A stretch of 64,000 nucleotides of DNA from Staphylococcus taiwanensis (GTDB lineage Bacteria; Bacillota; Bacilli; Staphylococcales; Staphylococcaceae), in the NCBI GenBank assembly GCA_020544305.1, contig CP058667.1, positions 1,488,001 to 1,552,000 of the forward strand, in the 5' to 3' direction. The translations under genes and the position numbers were made by a program. Below, one piece after another: positions 1-10,941 of this stretch. Under the pieces are notes generated by a model. That model had not been told where the DNA came from. It ran no database searches and saw nothing but the letters and a program-made list of their open reading frames with translations. The first letter of the stretch is position 1; every line of letters starts with the position of its first letter.

Positions 1-953
1 TCTTCAATTGATATTTCAGGTTCATACGTAGGATCAACTGAGATTTTTAAGTCTTCAAAACGCATTTTATCTAATCCATGAATACGTTGTAATAATTTAG
101 CATATTTTTGCATAACTGGAGCCAAATCGCTCATAATAACATCGATTTGTCTGTCATACATGTCTCGAGTTACTTCTTGATCATGCAATAAATAGTCAAT
201 AACAGAATCATATCCTCTTAAATCAGCTTCAATTTTTTCTTGTTGAACATGTTGATTGTATGTTGCAGCAGTAGTATGTTGATATTTTCTTATTGCATCG
301 CTAAAGCTTTTAAAGCTTTTACGTCTAAAGTCAGGGTCTGGATTATCTTCGTATTCATTCTCAAATGTTGCATAATCCATTGGATACGTACTGTTATCAT
401 GCTCAAATGTCTCGAATGCGATATCCAACATTTTAGTCGTACCATATAATTCGTATGCACTTTGAAAAGTAGGGGACAGACTCGCCAATACTTCCTCAAC
501 TTCTGGAGACAATTGATATGGTTTACTTTCAATCAATTTTTCTAAATAATGAGGTACCTCGGATTCAGCGATTGCCTTTTTAATTTCACTATCAGGTAAT
601 AATAGAATTTCAGACGCTACAAATGATAATTGACTTGTGATTTTCCCATAACTCGTTGATAATTTAGCACTTAACGTTTGCGCTTCTGCATTTGCGGTAT
701 CTACACTTAATCTCAATTCAGCATAATTTCCTAAACGATCTAATTGAATTAAGATTTCTTCAAATTTAGACAGAACTTTTTTAACAGTGGATGCATCCTT
801 AATTTTACCTTTATATTCTTGATTAAAGGCTTTGGATTCATCCAACACAGTTTCTAACGTTTCATAAAATTGTTTATCACTTTCAAATAAATCAATTAAG
901 TTCCATGTTTCTTGTTCAGGAACATCTTTTCTAAATGGTAGTCCTGTAGTCAT
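1..953 (-). CDS. pepF: Oligoendopeptidase F, partial (C-terminal part beyond window)
   Basis: Open frame starting MTTGLPFRKDVPEQETWNL and running uninterrupted off the left edge; 317 residues are visible of a family usually about 600 long. The N-terminal PepF domain is recognisable: the opening 'R-x-x-V-P-x-x-x-T-W-x-L', then a helical segment, then the start of the peptidase M3 region. The catalytic HEXXH zinc site lies further downstream and is not in this window, so activity cannot be judged. PepF is a cytoplasmic zinc metallopeptidase that trims oligopeptides. The ATG at 953 is preceded by AGGGAG at good spacing, which fixes the start. The next gene, at 1122, is divergent. Confidence 0.9.
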   Translation of the reverse strand, partial: MTTGLPFRKDVPEQETWNLIDLFESDKQFYETLETVLDESKAFNQEYKGKIKDASTVKKVLSKFEEILIQLDRLGNYAELRLSVDTANAEAQTLSAKLSTSYGKITSQLSFVASEILLLPDSEIKKAIAESEVPHYLEKLIESKPYQLSPEVEEVLASLSPTFQSAYELYGTTKMLDIAFETFEHDNSTYPMDYATFENEYEDNPDPDFRRKSFKSFSDAIRKYQHTTAATYNQHVQQEKIEADLRGYDSVIDYLLHDQEVTRDMYDRQIDVIMSDLAPVMQKYAKLLQRIHGLDKMRFEDLKISVDPTYEPEISIE

Positions 954-1121
954 GTTTATCACTCCCTAAACTAACTTTCACAACCATTATACATAATATT
1001 AATTTTAATCACATTATTAAGCCTCTAGCCTGAGTGCTTCTTCAAGATAAAGGGGGTATAATTTAGATACACAATATTGTATAGTGAATATTGAATTATT
1101 TTATTATGTTAGGAGATTGAC

Positions 1122-1469
1122 ATGACTATTTTTGATATGCCTACTTATATGTGGGTTACCATAGTAGCAATGATTATTTTAACAGTGTTTTGTTCACTTG
1201 TTTTGAAAAAGTGGTTCTCAGCTGCTGTAATAACGTTTGTCGTGTTAGCCGTTTTATCATTCTTTATACCTAATTTTTACGACATTTCGTTTCAACCATT
1301 ACTAGGTTATGCTGCTTTCTTAGCAATCATGAGTTTACTGATTAGCTTTTTATTATGGTATTTCACTAGAAATTGGCGTCGTGAACGTAAACAAAAACAA
1401 TTAGAAAAAGAAATTCATAAATACGAGAGCGATCATAATCAAACGTATCGTCGTCGTGATAGAAAATAA
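1122..1469 (+). CDS. Small membrane protein of unknown function
   Basis: A 115-residue protein with an AGGAG ribosome site just before the ATG. It has about three hydrophobic spans (roughly residues 10-28, 33-52 and 61-82) followed by a strongly basic cytoplasmic-looking tail (residues 83-115, rich in Arg and Lys, ending RRRDRK). I do not recognise a named family or catalytic motif. It is divergent from pepF and ends in a terminator shared with the convergent lipoprotein gene, so it is probably a single-gene unit. The positive tail fits an N-out/C-in topology; function is unknown. Confidence 0.75.
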   Translation: MTIFDMPTYMWVTIVAMIILTVFCSLVLKKWFSAAVITFVVLAVLSFFIPNFYDISFQPLLGYAAFLAIMSLLISFLLWYFTRNWRRERKQKQLEKEIHKYESDHNQTYRRRDRK

Positions 1470-1500
1470 ACAGCAGTGGGGAATCTATCCACTGCTGTTT
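1468..1500. terminator. Bidirectional Rho-independent terminator
   Basis: Perfect 12-bp arms (AAACAGCAGTGG at 1468-1479, CCACTGCTGTTT at 1489-1500) with T-rich flanks on both strands. It lies between the convergent small membrane protein gene and the lipoprotein gene. Confidence 0.9.
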
Positions 1501-1521
1501 ATTTATATATGTGATTAGAGA

Positions 1522-2535
1522 TTAGTTTTTAAATGCTTTTTCAATTTTATCTAATTGCTCAATAGTCGTTTCTATTCCACCTTCACTGAAATACCAGGCG
1601 TTAGATTCAAATTGATAAACTTGATGTTGTTTAATGGCTTTCATTTTATTTATCACATCATTATTAAGTGCTGATGGTAATGATTTATCATTGCCTTTTT
1701 GCGTACGATCTATAACAAATAATTTGTCTGGATTTACTTTGTTTAAATATTCATATGTAACGGTATTCCCAGCAGAATTGGCTTTCATGCTTTTATCAGC
1801 ATGCTTAATTCCTAAATCTTTATTTAAGAATCCTCCGAAACGACCAGTAGGGCCGAACACTTTAACACCTTTATCATCCACATTTAAGAATAATACAGTA
1901 TCATTATTTATCACTTTTTTGGTTTCTTCTACTTTTTTAGTTAATTTACTATTAAGTTCTTTAGCTTTATTTTGCTTTTTAAAAATTTTTCCAAACATAG
2001 TTGTGTTGTTTTTTATAGAATCAATATAATGGTCATTATCTGGACTCACAAATAAAATTTTGGCGTTTGGAGCGGCCTTTTTCATTTCATCTAACGTTTT
2101 AGTATGTGCTTGTCTAAACGACGCGAAAATAATTTCTGGTTTAGCTTTTGCTAAATTATCATAGTTAGGTTGACCAGGATTTCCTAAATTCAAGTACTTG
2201 TCATCTTTAAATTCTGATAGGGAAGATGGTAAAAATGATGCACCTTTACCTTTAGCAATAGCCACAATTTTATCTTTTAATCCCATTTGTTTCATAGTAT
2301 CTAACGCACCATAATCCAACACTGCAACACGCTCTGGATTAACAGGTACCTTTACTTTTTCAGTTTTCATTTCTCCTTTATTGTGCGTGTTATTTTTATC
2401 TTTAAATTCATATGTATTTTTTACAGTAATCGTATCTTTTGAATTAGATGATTTTGAATTTGAATCCTTTCCGCACGCAGATAGTAATAGTACTAATGAA
2501 AAGAGTATAGCTATATATTTAAATGAATTTTTCAT
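1522..2535 (-). CDS. Iron-siderophore ABC transporter substrate-binding lipoprotein (SstD/YclQ-like)
   Basis: A 337-residue protein with a lipoprotein signal: a hydrophobic stretch then the lipobox L-S-A-C with Cys21 as the lipidated residue. The mature part is a periplasmic-binding-protein-type (TroA/FepB, cluster A-II) fold: 'PERVAVLDYGALDTMKQMG' near the start, 'PEIIFASFRQ' and 'GGIETTIEQLDKI' at the end. It most resembles the catechol-siderophore receptors SstD of S. aureus and YclQ of B. subtilis. No permease or ATPase gene is adjacent, so it must borrow a transporter encoded elsewhere. A TCAGGAGGTT ribosome site precedes the ATG and a Fur box lies 35-49 bp upstream, indicating iron-repressed expression. 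Family is confident; the ligand is an inference. Confidence 0.85.
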   Translation of the reverse strand: MKNSFKYIAILFSLVLLLSACGKDSNSKSSNSKDTITVKNTYEFKDKNNTHNKGEMKTEKVKVPVNPERVAVLDYGALDTMKQMGLKDKIVAIAKGKGASFLPSSLSEFKDDKYLNLGNPGQPNYDNLAKAKPEIIFASFRQAHTKTLDEMKKAAPNAKILFVSPDNDHYIDSIKNNTTMFGKIFKKQNKAKELNSKLTKKVEETKKVINNDTVLFLNVDDKGVKVFGPTGRFGGFLNKDLGIKHADKSMKANSAGNTVTYEYLNKVNPDKLFVIDRTQKGNDKSLPSALNNDVINKMKAIKQHQVYQFESNAWYFSEGGIETTIEQLDKIEKAFKN

Positions 2536-2569
2536 AATTAAACCTCCTGATTACCATTATACTTGCAAA

Positions 2570-2584
2570 TGATAATCATTTTCA
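2570..2584 (-). promoter_or_regulatory. Fur box upstream of the siderophore lipoprotein gene
   Basis: TGATAATCATTTTCA matches the 7-1-7 Fur consensus TGATAATnATTATCA at all but one position. It lies 35-49 bp upstream of the lipoprotein start. Confidence 0.85.
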
Positions 2585-2649
2585 ATGATAAGTTTTGTTT
2601 AATTATGCCTTTATCAATAACTATTGTCGCATAGTAGAAGCAATGGAAG

Positions 2650-3429
2650 TTAAATGTCTTTATGTATCAGACTATCTAGAGTATAGCAAATTGACTTTGT
2701 ATTGGCAGCGATGCGATGTATTGTATTATTATTTTCAAAAATAGAAGAATCAATTGACTTATTAGTAACAAAATAGCCAACTTCAGCATGTTGTAGCATT
2801 TCAATGTCATTATGATCATTACCAAAAGCAATATATGTGGGTTGAGCACCAAGAATATGCAGAATAGCAGTATATTTATTGATATGTTGCGCGGTAATAT
2901 CGATATTAAATTCATCAGAATGATTGATAAGTGATAAATTAGGCGCATGTGTGCTTAAATACGTTGCAATTGCTTTAAAATTGTCCTCAGGTATATTCAA
3001 TAATATTGTCTTAATTGGTGTCGTTATTTCAGATATCGGTAGTTGCTGAGCTAAATGGTGAGGATCTAGACGCCGAAAAATAACATTCGTAGCATCAACA
3101 TCGGCAGCATAATTCCATTCATCATCGACAATATAATGAAGATGATATTTATCTATAACATGCTTAATCACTTCAAAATCTATTGGCTGAATCGTTGCAA
3201 GTGTATGTATTTCATGATTGTTAGAAACGATAGAACCATTACCGCCGATAAGGGTAAATCTGTGAAATTGTGAAGGTAAAACAGGCAATAAATCACGTAT
3301 TGGTCTTGCTGAAGCAAAAATAATTCTATGTCCTATATTATGTAAACTAAGTAAACGATCGACAATATCTTGATCAATTTGTTGTCCATCGAAACAAATC
3401 GTACCGTCAATATCTAATATGATATTCAT
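2650..3429 (-). CDS. HAD-superfamily Cof-type phosphatase
   Basis: A 259-residue protein of the Cof/YkrA hydrolase type. HAD motif I is 'LDIDGT' with nucleophile Asp6 and Asp8 at the very N-terminus; motif II is the Ser of 'IIFASARP'; motif IV is 'FGNDHNDIEML' near the C-terminus. The C2-type cap sits between. Such enzymes dephosphorylate small phosphometabolites; the substrate is not predictable. An upstream extension to 3501 is possible, but the ATG at 3429 is preceded by AAAGGAG and puts the DxD motif where the family has it. It is followed by the Fur-regulated lipoprotein gene, with which it has no obvious functional link. Confidence 0.85.
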   Translation of the reverse strand: MNIILDIDGTICFDGQQIDQDIVDRLLSLHNIGHRIIFASARPIRDLLPVLPSQFHRFTLIGGNGSIVSNNHEIHTLATIQPIDFEVIKHVIDKYHLHYIVDDEWNYAADVDATNVIFRRLDPHHLAQQLPISEITTPIKTILLNIPEDNFKAIATYLSTHAPNLSLINHSDEFNIDITAQHINKYTAILHILGAQPTYIAFGNDHNDIEMLQHAEVGYFVTNKSIDSSIFENNNTIHRIAANTKSICYTLDSLIHKDI

Positions 3430-4350
<921 letters not shown>

Positions 4351-4390
4351 AACAAAGGTTGAGACAAGATAAATTGTCTCAACCTTTGTT
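4351..4390 (-). terminator. femAB terminator
   Basis: Perfect 16-bp arms (4351-4366 and 4375-4390) with an 8-base loop, followed on the minus strand by AATTTTT. It lies just downstream of the femB stop. Confidence 0.9.
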
Positions 4391-4399
4391 AATATTAAT

Positions 4400-5662
4400 T
4401 TATTGTTTTTTTACCTTCTTGCGAATGCTATTAAGTGTATTAAATAACCAGTATTTCAATTTGTTTATTGGTTTATAAAAATCTCCAATTAATTCCTCAA
4501 TATAAACATTAAAACCTCGTTTAAAGCGATAAACACCATAATCTTCACTATCTTCAGTAAAATCACCAGATAAACCATAGAAATTATAGCGATCATAGCC
4601 ATGTTCAAAGCAATAGTTCATCATATGCCAGTGCATCATATATGGTCCCATATAATTATTGTATTTTGCTGATGAACCTCCAGAGAAATAATTCACTTCA
4701 TATGAATTCGCAAAGAAAATTCCAGATGCTAGATTTAAAATTGAGCCATCTGTTTGACGCAATTCACTAGCTTGTAAGAGTTCTTTTTTATCATGATCAA
4801 TCTGCTTATCTAATTCGGCAATTTTTTTAAGTTGTTTGTCACTTTTGTTTTCTTTTGCCATCATTTGATCACGACGACTCTCTTTATCATTTAAAGCATC
4901 TTGCAATGATTTTATGTATTCATCTAAATCAATATATGCAAGTGGAACAAGCGCTTTATCTCCATAAGTATCGTAGAAATTATAGAAGTACTCGTCAGTT
5001 TTAGATACAAACCCTGTACGCGCTTCTGTTTCACGGTACAAATCTAAGAATAAGTGTAATTCGTCTCTTCCAAGAAATCTAACTTTTACTCCGTAGTTTA
5101 TCGCTTTATTAATATTTCGTTTACGTTGACTATCGAATTGTTTTTTTAATGAATCAGGTGTTTCCCCTTTGAGATAACTAACACCCATCCATCTCGCTTG
5201 ACTTGAAGCATCATATTTTGTAGTGAACCCATGATGATCGTAACCATGCGATTTAAATAAGTTTACAACTGCATCATTTTTTTCTCGACCTTCAAGTGGA
5301 TTAATGTCTTTGTCATAAATTTGATAAATCCAATATGGATCAATTTTGACATATAAACATTGATGTTGATGTAAGTATTTTTCTAATTCACGTAAGTAAA
5401 AATCTACGAGCCCTAGATCAGAATAATCCATTACGGGACCACGATTTGAATAATATACATAACTTCCCATTGTCGGTATTTTAGAAAAAAGACTGGCAGC
5501 TATGACTTTATTACTTTCATCTTTAACACCCAATAGCACAACTTCAAAGCCATCATTTTCACGAGTTTGGATGTTTTCTTTTACTTGGAAGTAATGACTT
5601 TCTAATGATGGATTTTGTACAAAGTTTTCAAATTCTTTTACTGTTAACTCTGTAAATTTCAT
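4400..5662 (-). CDS. femB: FemB, glycyltransferase adding Gly4-Gly5 of the pentaglycine bridge
   Basis: A 420-residue FemABX-family protein, against about 419 in S. aureus FemB. It uses glycyl-tRNA to add glycines 4 and 5 to lipid II at the cytoplasmic face of the membrane. Both GNAT-like subdomains are present: '[16 protein letters not shown]' early and '[27 protein letters not shown]' late. The inserted coiled-coil arm characteristic of Fem proteins spans roughly residues 240-300 (charged heptads around '[19 protein letters not shown]'). The gene starts 26 bp downstream of the femA stop and ends in a strong terminator, so femA-femB is a two-gene operon. Start [12 protein letters not shown] matches the family start. 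Confidence 0.97.
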   Translation of the reverse strand: MKFTELTVKEFENFVQNPSLESHYFQVKENIQTRENDGFEVVLLGVKDESNKVIAASLFSKIPTMGSYVYYSNRGPVMDYSDLGLVDFYLRELEKYLHQHQCLYVKIDPYWIYQIYDKDINPLEGREKNDAVVNLFKSHGYDHHGFTTKYDASSQARWMGVSYLKGETPDSLKKQFDSQRKRNINKAINYGVKVRFLGRDELHLFLDLYRETEARTGFVSKTDEYFYNFYDTYGDKALVPLAYIDLDEYIKSLQDALNDKESRRDQMMAKENKSDKQLKKIAELDKQIDHDKKELLQASELRQTDGSILNLASGIFFANSYEVNYFSGGSSAKYNNYMGPYMMHWHMMNYCFEHGYDRYNFYGLSGDFTEDSEDYGVYRFKRGFNVYIEELIGDFYKPINKLKYWLFNTLNSIRKKVKKQ

Positions 5663-5688
5663 ATTGGTCTATTCCCCTCTAATTAAAT

Positions 5689-6942
5689 TTATTTTTTTAG
5701 CTTCTTAAGTGTTTTATAAACTGAATACATAGGCTTGTTAATAGGTTTCACAAAGTCTCCGACATATTCAATTACATCTGCATTGAAACCTTTTTTAAAT
5801 TTAATAACACCAACATCTTCAGCGTCATCACTAAAATCACCACTAATGCCGTAGAAATTATATCTATCAATGCCATGATCAATTGCATAATTGATCATCG
5901 TCCATTGAACAGCATAGCTTCCAGCAAAATGTCTAAATTCATTTGATGTACCACCAGCATAATAAACGACTTCAAATGGGTTAATAAAGAAGAAACCTGC
6001 TGAAATAGGTAATTCGTTACCATGTTCATTTTGTAATTTAGTTGCTTCATCCATTTTCTGTTGATTTGCTGCTAATTGATTTTCAAGATTTTCTTTTTTA
6101 TTAAGAGATTTTTTATTATCGGGTCTCTTTTCAATATCTTTAATAGCTTTATTTAAATCTTTATTTAGAGTGTCGCGTTCATTTTGAAGTTCTTCAATAT
6201 ATTCATCAAATTTCATATAAGCTAAAGGAACTAATACGCGATCTTTGAAGTGTTTATAACGATCATAATAAAAACTATCATCTCTATCTTGAAACTCTTT
6301 TGTTTCAGTTGTATCTTGCATAAATGATCTAAATATTGGTAATTCCTCTTCTGTTAAGAACTTAACTTTAACACCATTTTTTTGAACTTTTTTAGTGTTT
6401 CTTTTACGTAAACTGTCCATGCCATTTAAGATATCTTTAGATGTTTTCCCTTTTAAATCCAAGACAGAATGAAATCTGATTTGCTTAATCGGATCAAAAC
6501 CAGTAGTAAATCCTTCATGCTCGAAACCAAGTTGTTTCATCTTATCAAAGAACCAATCATTTCCAGCATTACCAGTAATTTCACCATCATGATTTAAGTA
6601 TTGATAAGGTAAATAAGGATCTACTCGAAGGTATAAACAATTATGTTGTTTTAAATATTTAGTCATTTCATTAAAGAAAAAGTGAACAAGTTCTTTATTA
6701 TCATAATCAATTACAGGTCCACGATTTGAGTAAAAATATTTAAAAAATTTCATTACAGGCACTGCTGTAAGCATACATGCAGCTATAACTTCATTTTCTT
6801 TATTTTTTATACCAACTAAATGAGTTTCTGTTTTATTAGCAACCTTCATTTCATAACTTTCAGTCATTTGTGTAAAATGACTATAAGGCATTTTATCAGT
6901 AAAAGCACCGAACTCTGTAGCTGTTAAATTTGTAAACTTCAT
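5689..6942 (-). CDS. femA: FemA, glycyltransferase adding Gly2-Gly3 of the pentaglycine bridge
   Basis: A 417-residue FemABX protein, first gene of the femAB operon, adding glycines 2 and 3 of the staphylococcal interpeptide bridge. Clear landmarks are 'KFFKYFYSNRGPVIDY', 'NGVKVKFLTEEELPIFRSFM', the coiled-coil arm around residues 245-310, and 'YAVQWTMINYAIDHGIDRYNFYGISGDF'. Two ATGs lie in tandem (6945 and 6942) behind TTAGGAG. I chose the second because S. aureus FemA begins MKFTNL; the first would add one Met. It is paralogous to FemB along its whole length. FemA is needed for normal cell-wall cross-linking and for methicillin-resistance expression. Confidence 0.97.
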   Translation of the reverse strand: MKFTNLTATEFGAFTDKMPYSHFTQMTESYEMKVANKTETHLVGIKNKENEVIAACMLTAVPVMKFFKYFYSNRGPVIDYDNKELVHFFFNEMTKYLKQHNCLYLRVDPYLPYQYLNHDGEITGNAGNDWFFDKMKQLGFEHEGFTTGFDPIKQIRFHSVLDLKGKTSKDILNGMDSLRKRNTKKVQKNGVKVKFLTEEELPIFRSFMQDTTETKEFQDRDDSFYYDRYKHFKDRVLVPLAYMKFDEYIEELQNERDTLNKDLNKAIKDIEKRPDNKKSLNKKENLENQLAANQQKMDEATKLQNEHGNELPISAGFFFINPFEVVYYAGGTSNEFRHFAGSYAVQWTMINYAIDHGIDRYNFYGISGDFSDDAEDVGVIKFKKGFNADVIEYVGDFVKPINKPMYSVYKTLKKLKK

Positions 6943-6945
6943 CAT

Positions 6946-7279
6946 TTATAACTCCTAATTTAAAGAATCTATATCTCGATTTTTGCTCACCATATATATT
7001 AAAGTTTTAAAATATATCTTTAATAAAAATTTATATATATCTAGTCATGTTAAGTATACAATAGATATGAATAAAACTAAAATACAAACCATTTATTTGA
7101 TAGAATTATCCATCTTCTAAAAATATGTATTACACGCTAAACAGGAGCGAAACACAATTCTCTTTTGAATTTATTGTTCGCTCCTAAATATAACAAACAG
7201 CCTTTATATATTCTATAGCATGCTAAATATCATAACTTTTAGTAATTATTGTATTTCACCAATAAGGGAGATAAATCAA
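6946..7279. other. femA / DUF4440 divergent intergenic region with a stem-loop
   Basis: This must hold the femAB promoter on the minus strand and that of the DUF4440 gene on the plus strand. A 9-bp inverted repeat (AGGAGCGAA at 7143-7151, TTCGCTCCT at 7177-7185) is the only clear structure. It lacks a T-run on either side, so I do not call it a terminator. Confidence 0.5.
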
Positions 7280-7600
7280 ATGATTAATTATGAAGCCATT
7301 CATTTAGACCCGAATAACCGTAAAACAAATTCATTTTTAGATTATATTCATCCAGATTTTATAGAAATTGGACAATCCGGAAAGACGTTTACTCAATCTG
7401 ATTTAAAATCTAATACATTGGCTATATTTGAATACGATGTAGTTGATTTTGAATGGAAATCAATTTCTAAAGATGCACGTTTGTGTATTTACACTTTAAT
7501 TAATCATACTAAACAAAGTAAAAGTCGAAGAAGCTCAATTTGGCTTTGGTATGAAGGTGATTGGAAATTATATTTCCACCAAGGTACCCCCTTCTCTTAA
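7280..7600 (+). CDS. DUF4440 / NTF2-like fold small protein
   Basis: A 106-residue protein with the typical DUF4440 layout: 'FLDYIHPDFIEIGQSGKTFT' near the N-terminus and the closing '[24 protein letters not shown]'. The SSIW and FHQGT endings mark this branch of the NTF2/SnoaL-like superfamily. Substrate or ligand is unknown; the fold makes a cone-shaped pocket used by many unrelated enzymes. The start at 7280 follows AAGGGAG at acceptable spacing; an upstream ATG at 7220 has no ribosome site. Its stop overlaps the convergent trpA stop, with no terminator between them, so antisense overlap of the two 3' ends is likely. Confidence 0.8.
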   Translation: MINYEAIHLDPNNRKTNSFLDYIHPDFIEIGQSGKTFTQSDLKSNTLAIFEYDVVDFEWKSISKDARLCIYTLINHTKQSKSRRSSIWLWYEGDWKLYFHQGTPFS

Positions 7601-8328
7601 AACTCATCTAACGTTGCTCTAATGTCTCTAATAAATTGTTCTGTTTTGTCTATATTTTCTTCATTAAAACGTCTAACTATTTCACTACCTATGACTACAC
7701 CATCGGCAATATTAGCGATGTCTTTAACATGGTCGACAGTTCTAATACCAAAACCTGCTACTACTGGTACATTCGCTTTCTTTTTAATTCTTTTTAGCTT
7801 TTCTTTTAAATCCGGATGGAATGTACCATTTTCACCTGTAGTAGCATTCATCGTCACTGTATAGATAAAGCCTTCTGCATGATTGATAATTTCATTAGTA
7901 CGTTCATCACTTGTAGTCATTGCAACAAGTGAAATCAGTTTCACATTGATATTAGCTATTTTGACTTTTAACTTTTCTGCTAATTCATATGGTAAATCTG
8001 GAATTATCACACCATAAACGCCTGCATTTTCACATTCTTTGAAAAATGCTTTTTCTCCATAAGATACTATAATATTATAATATGTCATCAATACATATTG
8101 ACATTGTAATTCATGTTGGTGCGTTGTTAATGCTTTGAAAATATAGTCAATGGTTACCCCCTCTTTAATTGCTTTATTTCCTGCTTCCATTATAATCGGG
8201 CCATCAGCAACTGGATCAGAAAATGGCACGCCAATCTCTACAATATTGGCCCCACACTTATCTAATAATTTTACATTTTTAATAAATTGCTTATTTCCCA
8301 TAACATAAGGCACAAATAATTTAGTCAT
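7597..8328 (-). CDS. trpA: Tryptophan synthase alpha subunit
   Basis: A 243-residue TIM-barrel enzyme that cleaves indole-3-glycerol phosphate to indole, which is channelled to TrpB. Catalytic acids are visible at Glu31 and Asp42 in '[14 protein letters not shown]', with the usual 11-residue spacing. The phosphate-binding end 'VVAGFGIRT' and 'VVIGSEIV' is present. The ATG at 8328 follows AGAGGTGA; a GTG nine bases upstream would sit inside that ribosome site, so I reject it. It overlaps the trpB end by 8 bp, implying translational coupling, and is the last gene of the operon. Confidence 0.96.
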   Translation of the reverse strand: MTKLFVPYVMGNKQFIKNVKLLDKCGANIVEIGVPFSDPVADGPIIMEAGNKAIKEGVTIDYIFKALTTHQHELQCQYVLMTYYNIIVSYGEKAFFKECENAGVYGVIIPDLPYELAEKLKVKIANINVKLISLVAMTTSDERTNEIINHAEGFIYTVTMNATTGENGTFHPDLKEKLKRIKKKANVPVVAGFGIRTVDHVKDIANIADGVVIGSEIVRRFNEENIDKTEQFIRDIRATLDEF

Positions 8329-9532
8329 TCGTTTCACCTCTCTGTTGCATATATTGTTGAATTGTTTCCATATCTTTGTCTCCTCTACCGGAAATCGTTA
8401 CTACTATAATTTCATTCTGTTTCATAGTTGGCGCTAACTTTTCTACATAACTAAGCGCATGTGCACTTTCAATTGCGGGTATAATACCTTCAATTTTGCT
8501 GAAGCGGATGAGTGCTTCCATAGCTTCAATATCATTTGCATTCTCATATTGAACACGTCCGATATCATGATAATATGAATGTTCAGGACCAATCCCTGGA
8601 TAATCTAATCCTGCCGAAATAGAGTGTGCTAACTCTACTTGCCCATGGTCATCTTGTATAAGGTACATTTTTGAACCATGAAGTACGCCTGGTTTTCCTT
8701 TTCCAATAGCAAGTGCATGTTTATCTGTATTCATACCTTTACCTGCTGCTTCAACGCCATATAATTTAACAGCGTCTTGAATAAATGGATAGAATGTACC
8801 AATCGCATTTGATCCACCACCTATACATGCAACGATTGCATCTGGCAATCGCCCTTCTTTTTCAACTATTTGAGATTTTATTTCTTTTCCAATTACACTT
8901 TGAAAATCTCTGACCATAGTTGGAAATGGATCTGGTCCTAAAGCAGAGCCAAGTAAATAATGTGTATCATCAACGTGACTCACCCAATATTGAAGTGCTT
9001 TGTTCACTGCATCTGAGAGTGTTCCTTGGCCATCATCTACTGCTTCTACTTTCGCACCGAGTAACTCCATGCGAAAGACGTTCAATTGTTGACGCTTAAT
9101 ATCTTCCCTACCCATAAAGACAACTAATTCCATATCAAAAAGTGCAGCAACTGTAGCACTTGCAACGCCATGTTGACCTGCGCCAGTTTCAGCAACTAAT
9201 TTCTTTTTGCCCATGCGTTTAGCAAGTAAGGCTTGACCAATCGCATTATTAATTTTGTGTGCGCCTGTATGATTTAAGTCTTCACGTTTCAAATAGATTT
9301 TAGCACCACCAAGTTTCTCAGAGTATGCTTTCGCGTATGTTAATGGTGTTTCTCTCCCAACATATTCTTTTAAATAATATGCTATTTCATTTTGAAACGA
9401 ATCATCTTGTTTTGCTTTTTCATATTCTTTTTTGAGTTCAATAATCGCTGGCATCAATGTTTCTGGGACATATTGTCCTCCGTATTCTCCAAAGAATCCT
9501 AATTCATCAACTTCAGTTTGTATGTTAGTCAT
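8321..9532 (-). CDS. trpB: Tryptophan synthase beta subunit
   Basis: A 403-residue PLP enzyme condensing indole with serine. The PLP lysine is Lys93 in '[11 protein letters not shown]'; the phosphate-binding loop GGGSNAIG is at residues 238-245; '[10 protein letters not shown]' carries the catalytic Glu. Length is normal for TrpB1. The start codon follows the trpF stop with no gap, and an AAAGGAG site lies inside the trpF 3' end. The product forms the alpha2-beta2 complex with TrpA, encoded just downstream. Confidence 0.98.
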   Translation of the reverse strand: MTNIQTEVDELGFFGEYGGQYVPETLMPAIIELKKEYEKAKQDDSFQNEIAYYLKEYVGRETPLTYAKAYSEKLGGAKIYLKREDLNHTGAHKINNAIGQALLAKRMGKKKLVAETGAGQHGVASATVAALFDMELVVFMGREDIKRQQLNVFRMELLGAKVEAVDDGQGTLSDAVNKALQYWVSHVDDTHYLLGSALGPDPFPTMVRDFQSVIGKEIKSQIVEKEGRLPDAIVACIGGGSNAIGTFYPFIQDAVKLYGVEAAGKGMNTDKHALAIGKGKPGVLHGSKMYLIQDDHGQVELAHSISAGLDYPGIGPEHSYYHDIGRVQYENANDIEAMEALIRFSKIEGIIPAIESAHALSYVEKLAPTMKQNEIIVVTISGRGDKDMETIQQYMQQRGETND

Positions 9533-10162
9533 TTATACTGCTCCTTTCACTTGATTAATAATCTGTATCATTTTAGATTTATCTTTATAATTATTCGTTT
9601 CAATTCCACTTGAAATGTCATAACCACTATGCGAATTGATATTTAACTTTTGAATTTTTTCAATTTTACTAGCACTTAGCCCCCCTGCAATAAGGTAAGG
9701 AATCTCTATATTGATATGACGCAATCGTTGCCAATCAAATGATTTGCCTGTGCCTCCATAATGTTCTGAAGGTGTATCAATAATAAATAAATCAACATCA
9801 TTTTTATATTTGGTGAGATTCATTTTCAAACTTTCATTAGCTGGTAATGCTTTAATTATCTTAATATTCTTAAAATTCAACTTAACTTTATTTATGAATT
9901 GAGATGATTCATCACCGTGAAGTTGTATTGAATTAATCGAAGTGTATTGTATAATTTGTTGAACTTCTTGATATGATGGATTAACTAATACCGCTACTTT
10001 ATCTATATGCTTAGGAACTAAACGCGATAACGCATTTAATTGATTTAGAGTTACATGCCGTTTGCTTTTAGGATAGTGAATGAAACCTATCATATCTATA
10101 TTTAAATCTATGCAATTTAAAACTTCCTGTTCAGACTTAAAACCACAATATTTTAAAATCAT
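9533..10162 (-). CDS. trpF: Phosphoribosylanthranilate isomerase
   Basis: A 209-residue (beta/alpha)8 enzyme catalysing the Amadori rearrangement of phosphoribosylanthranilate. The catalytic pair is visible as Cys6 in 'KYCGFKS' and Asp129 in 'DLFIIDTP'. 'IQLHGDE' and the C-terminal '[11 protein letters not shown]' and 'GYDISSGIE' phosphate-binding segments are intact. It overlaps trpC by 4 bp in an ATGA arrangement. TrpF is encoded separately here rather than fused to TrpC as in enteric bacteria. Confidence 0.95.
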   Translation of the reverse strand: MILKYCGFKSEQEVLNCIDLNIDMIGFIHYPKSKRHVTLNQLNALSRLVPKHIDKVAVLVNPSYQEVQQIIQYTSINSIQLHGDESSQFINKVKLNFKNIKIIKALPANESLKMNLTKYKNDVDLFIIDTPSEHYGGTGKSFDWQRLRHINIEIPYLIAGGLSASKIEKIQKLNINSHSGYDISSGIETNNYKDKSKMIQIINQVKGAV

Positions 10163-10941
10163 AGTGTCACCTTTTTCAATCTTAAAGACGGAATAAAAGA
10201 CTTTAAATGATTACAGTTCATGAGTGCTCCACCTACTAGTAATCCATCAATGCCACTTCCGACAATTTGCTGTACATCATCCTCAGAATGAATACCACTT
10301 TCAGATATATAGAGGTAGCCCTCTTTTTTATGTTTTAAAATTTGATTTGTATGCGCTACTTTAGTCTTAAAAGTTTTCAAATCACGATTATTTACGCCTA
10401 TTATTCTAGGATTTAATTGATATGCACGAGCTAGTTCATTACTATCATGTACTTCAACTAATACTTCCATGCCTTTAGAAGTAGCATCATCGTATAATGT
10501 TTTTAATTCTGCATCGGATAATATATTAACAATCAATAGAATAATTGAAGCTCCTGCTTTTTTAGCTACATCTATTTGAAGCGGATGAATGATAAAGTCT
10601 TTACATAGTACAGGTAACTTTGTACAAACTGATAATTCTTGTAATCTTTCAAAGCTACCCCCAAAATATTTCTCATCAGTAAGAATAGATATGGCTTGTG
10701 CGCCATAACGTTCATAATCCATAACTTGTTGTATTAAATTACGATCGTTGAATGCATCGACAGAAGGGCTTTTGGACTTAATCTCAGCAATTAAACTTAA
10801 AGTGTTATTGTATTTTAGAGCGTTTTCTAATGTTGGTTTATCAGAGAAACTTATCTTTTTTAACGAATTCAATTTGTCGTTATAATAGCCATTTTTTAAC
10901 AGTTCTTTCTTATAAATTACAATTTCATCAAGTATGGTCAT
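10159..10941 (-). CDS. trpC: Indole-3-glycerol phosphate synthase
   Basis: A 260-residue TIM barrel closing the indole ring. The signature '[11 protein letters not shown]' (residues 50-60) carries catalytic Glu53 and Lys55; 'PVLCKDFI' carries the second catalytic Lys; '[10 protein letters not shown]' and 'YISESGI' complete the active site. The ATG at 10941 lies inside the trpD 3' end (14-bp overlap), preceded by GGGAGG. Confidence 0.96.
   Translation of the reverse strand: MTILDEIVIYKKELLKNGYYNDKLNSLKKISFSDKPTLENALKYNNTLSLIAEIKSKSPSVDAFNDRNLIQQVMDYERYGAQAISILTDEKYFGGSFERLQELSVCTKLPVLCKDFIIHPLQIDVAKKAGASIILLIVNILSDAELKTLYDDATSKGMEVLVEVHDSNELARAYQLNPRIIGVNNRDLKTFKTKVAHTNQILKHKKEGYLYISESGIHSEDDVQQIVGSGIDGLLVGGALMNCNHLKSFIPSLRLKKVTL

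Noticed and set aside
240-532. Two short ORFs on both strands near the left edge
   Set aside because: They overlap the clearly coding pepF frame on the minus strand.
7143-7185. Inverted repeat between femA and the DUF4440 gene as a terminator
   Set aside because: Good 9-bp arms but no T-run on either strand and no gene ending there; kept only as a structure of unknown role.
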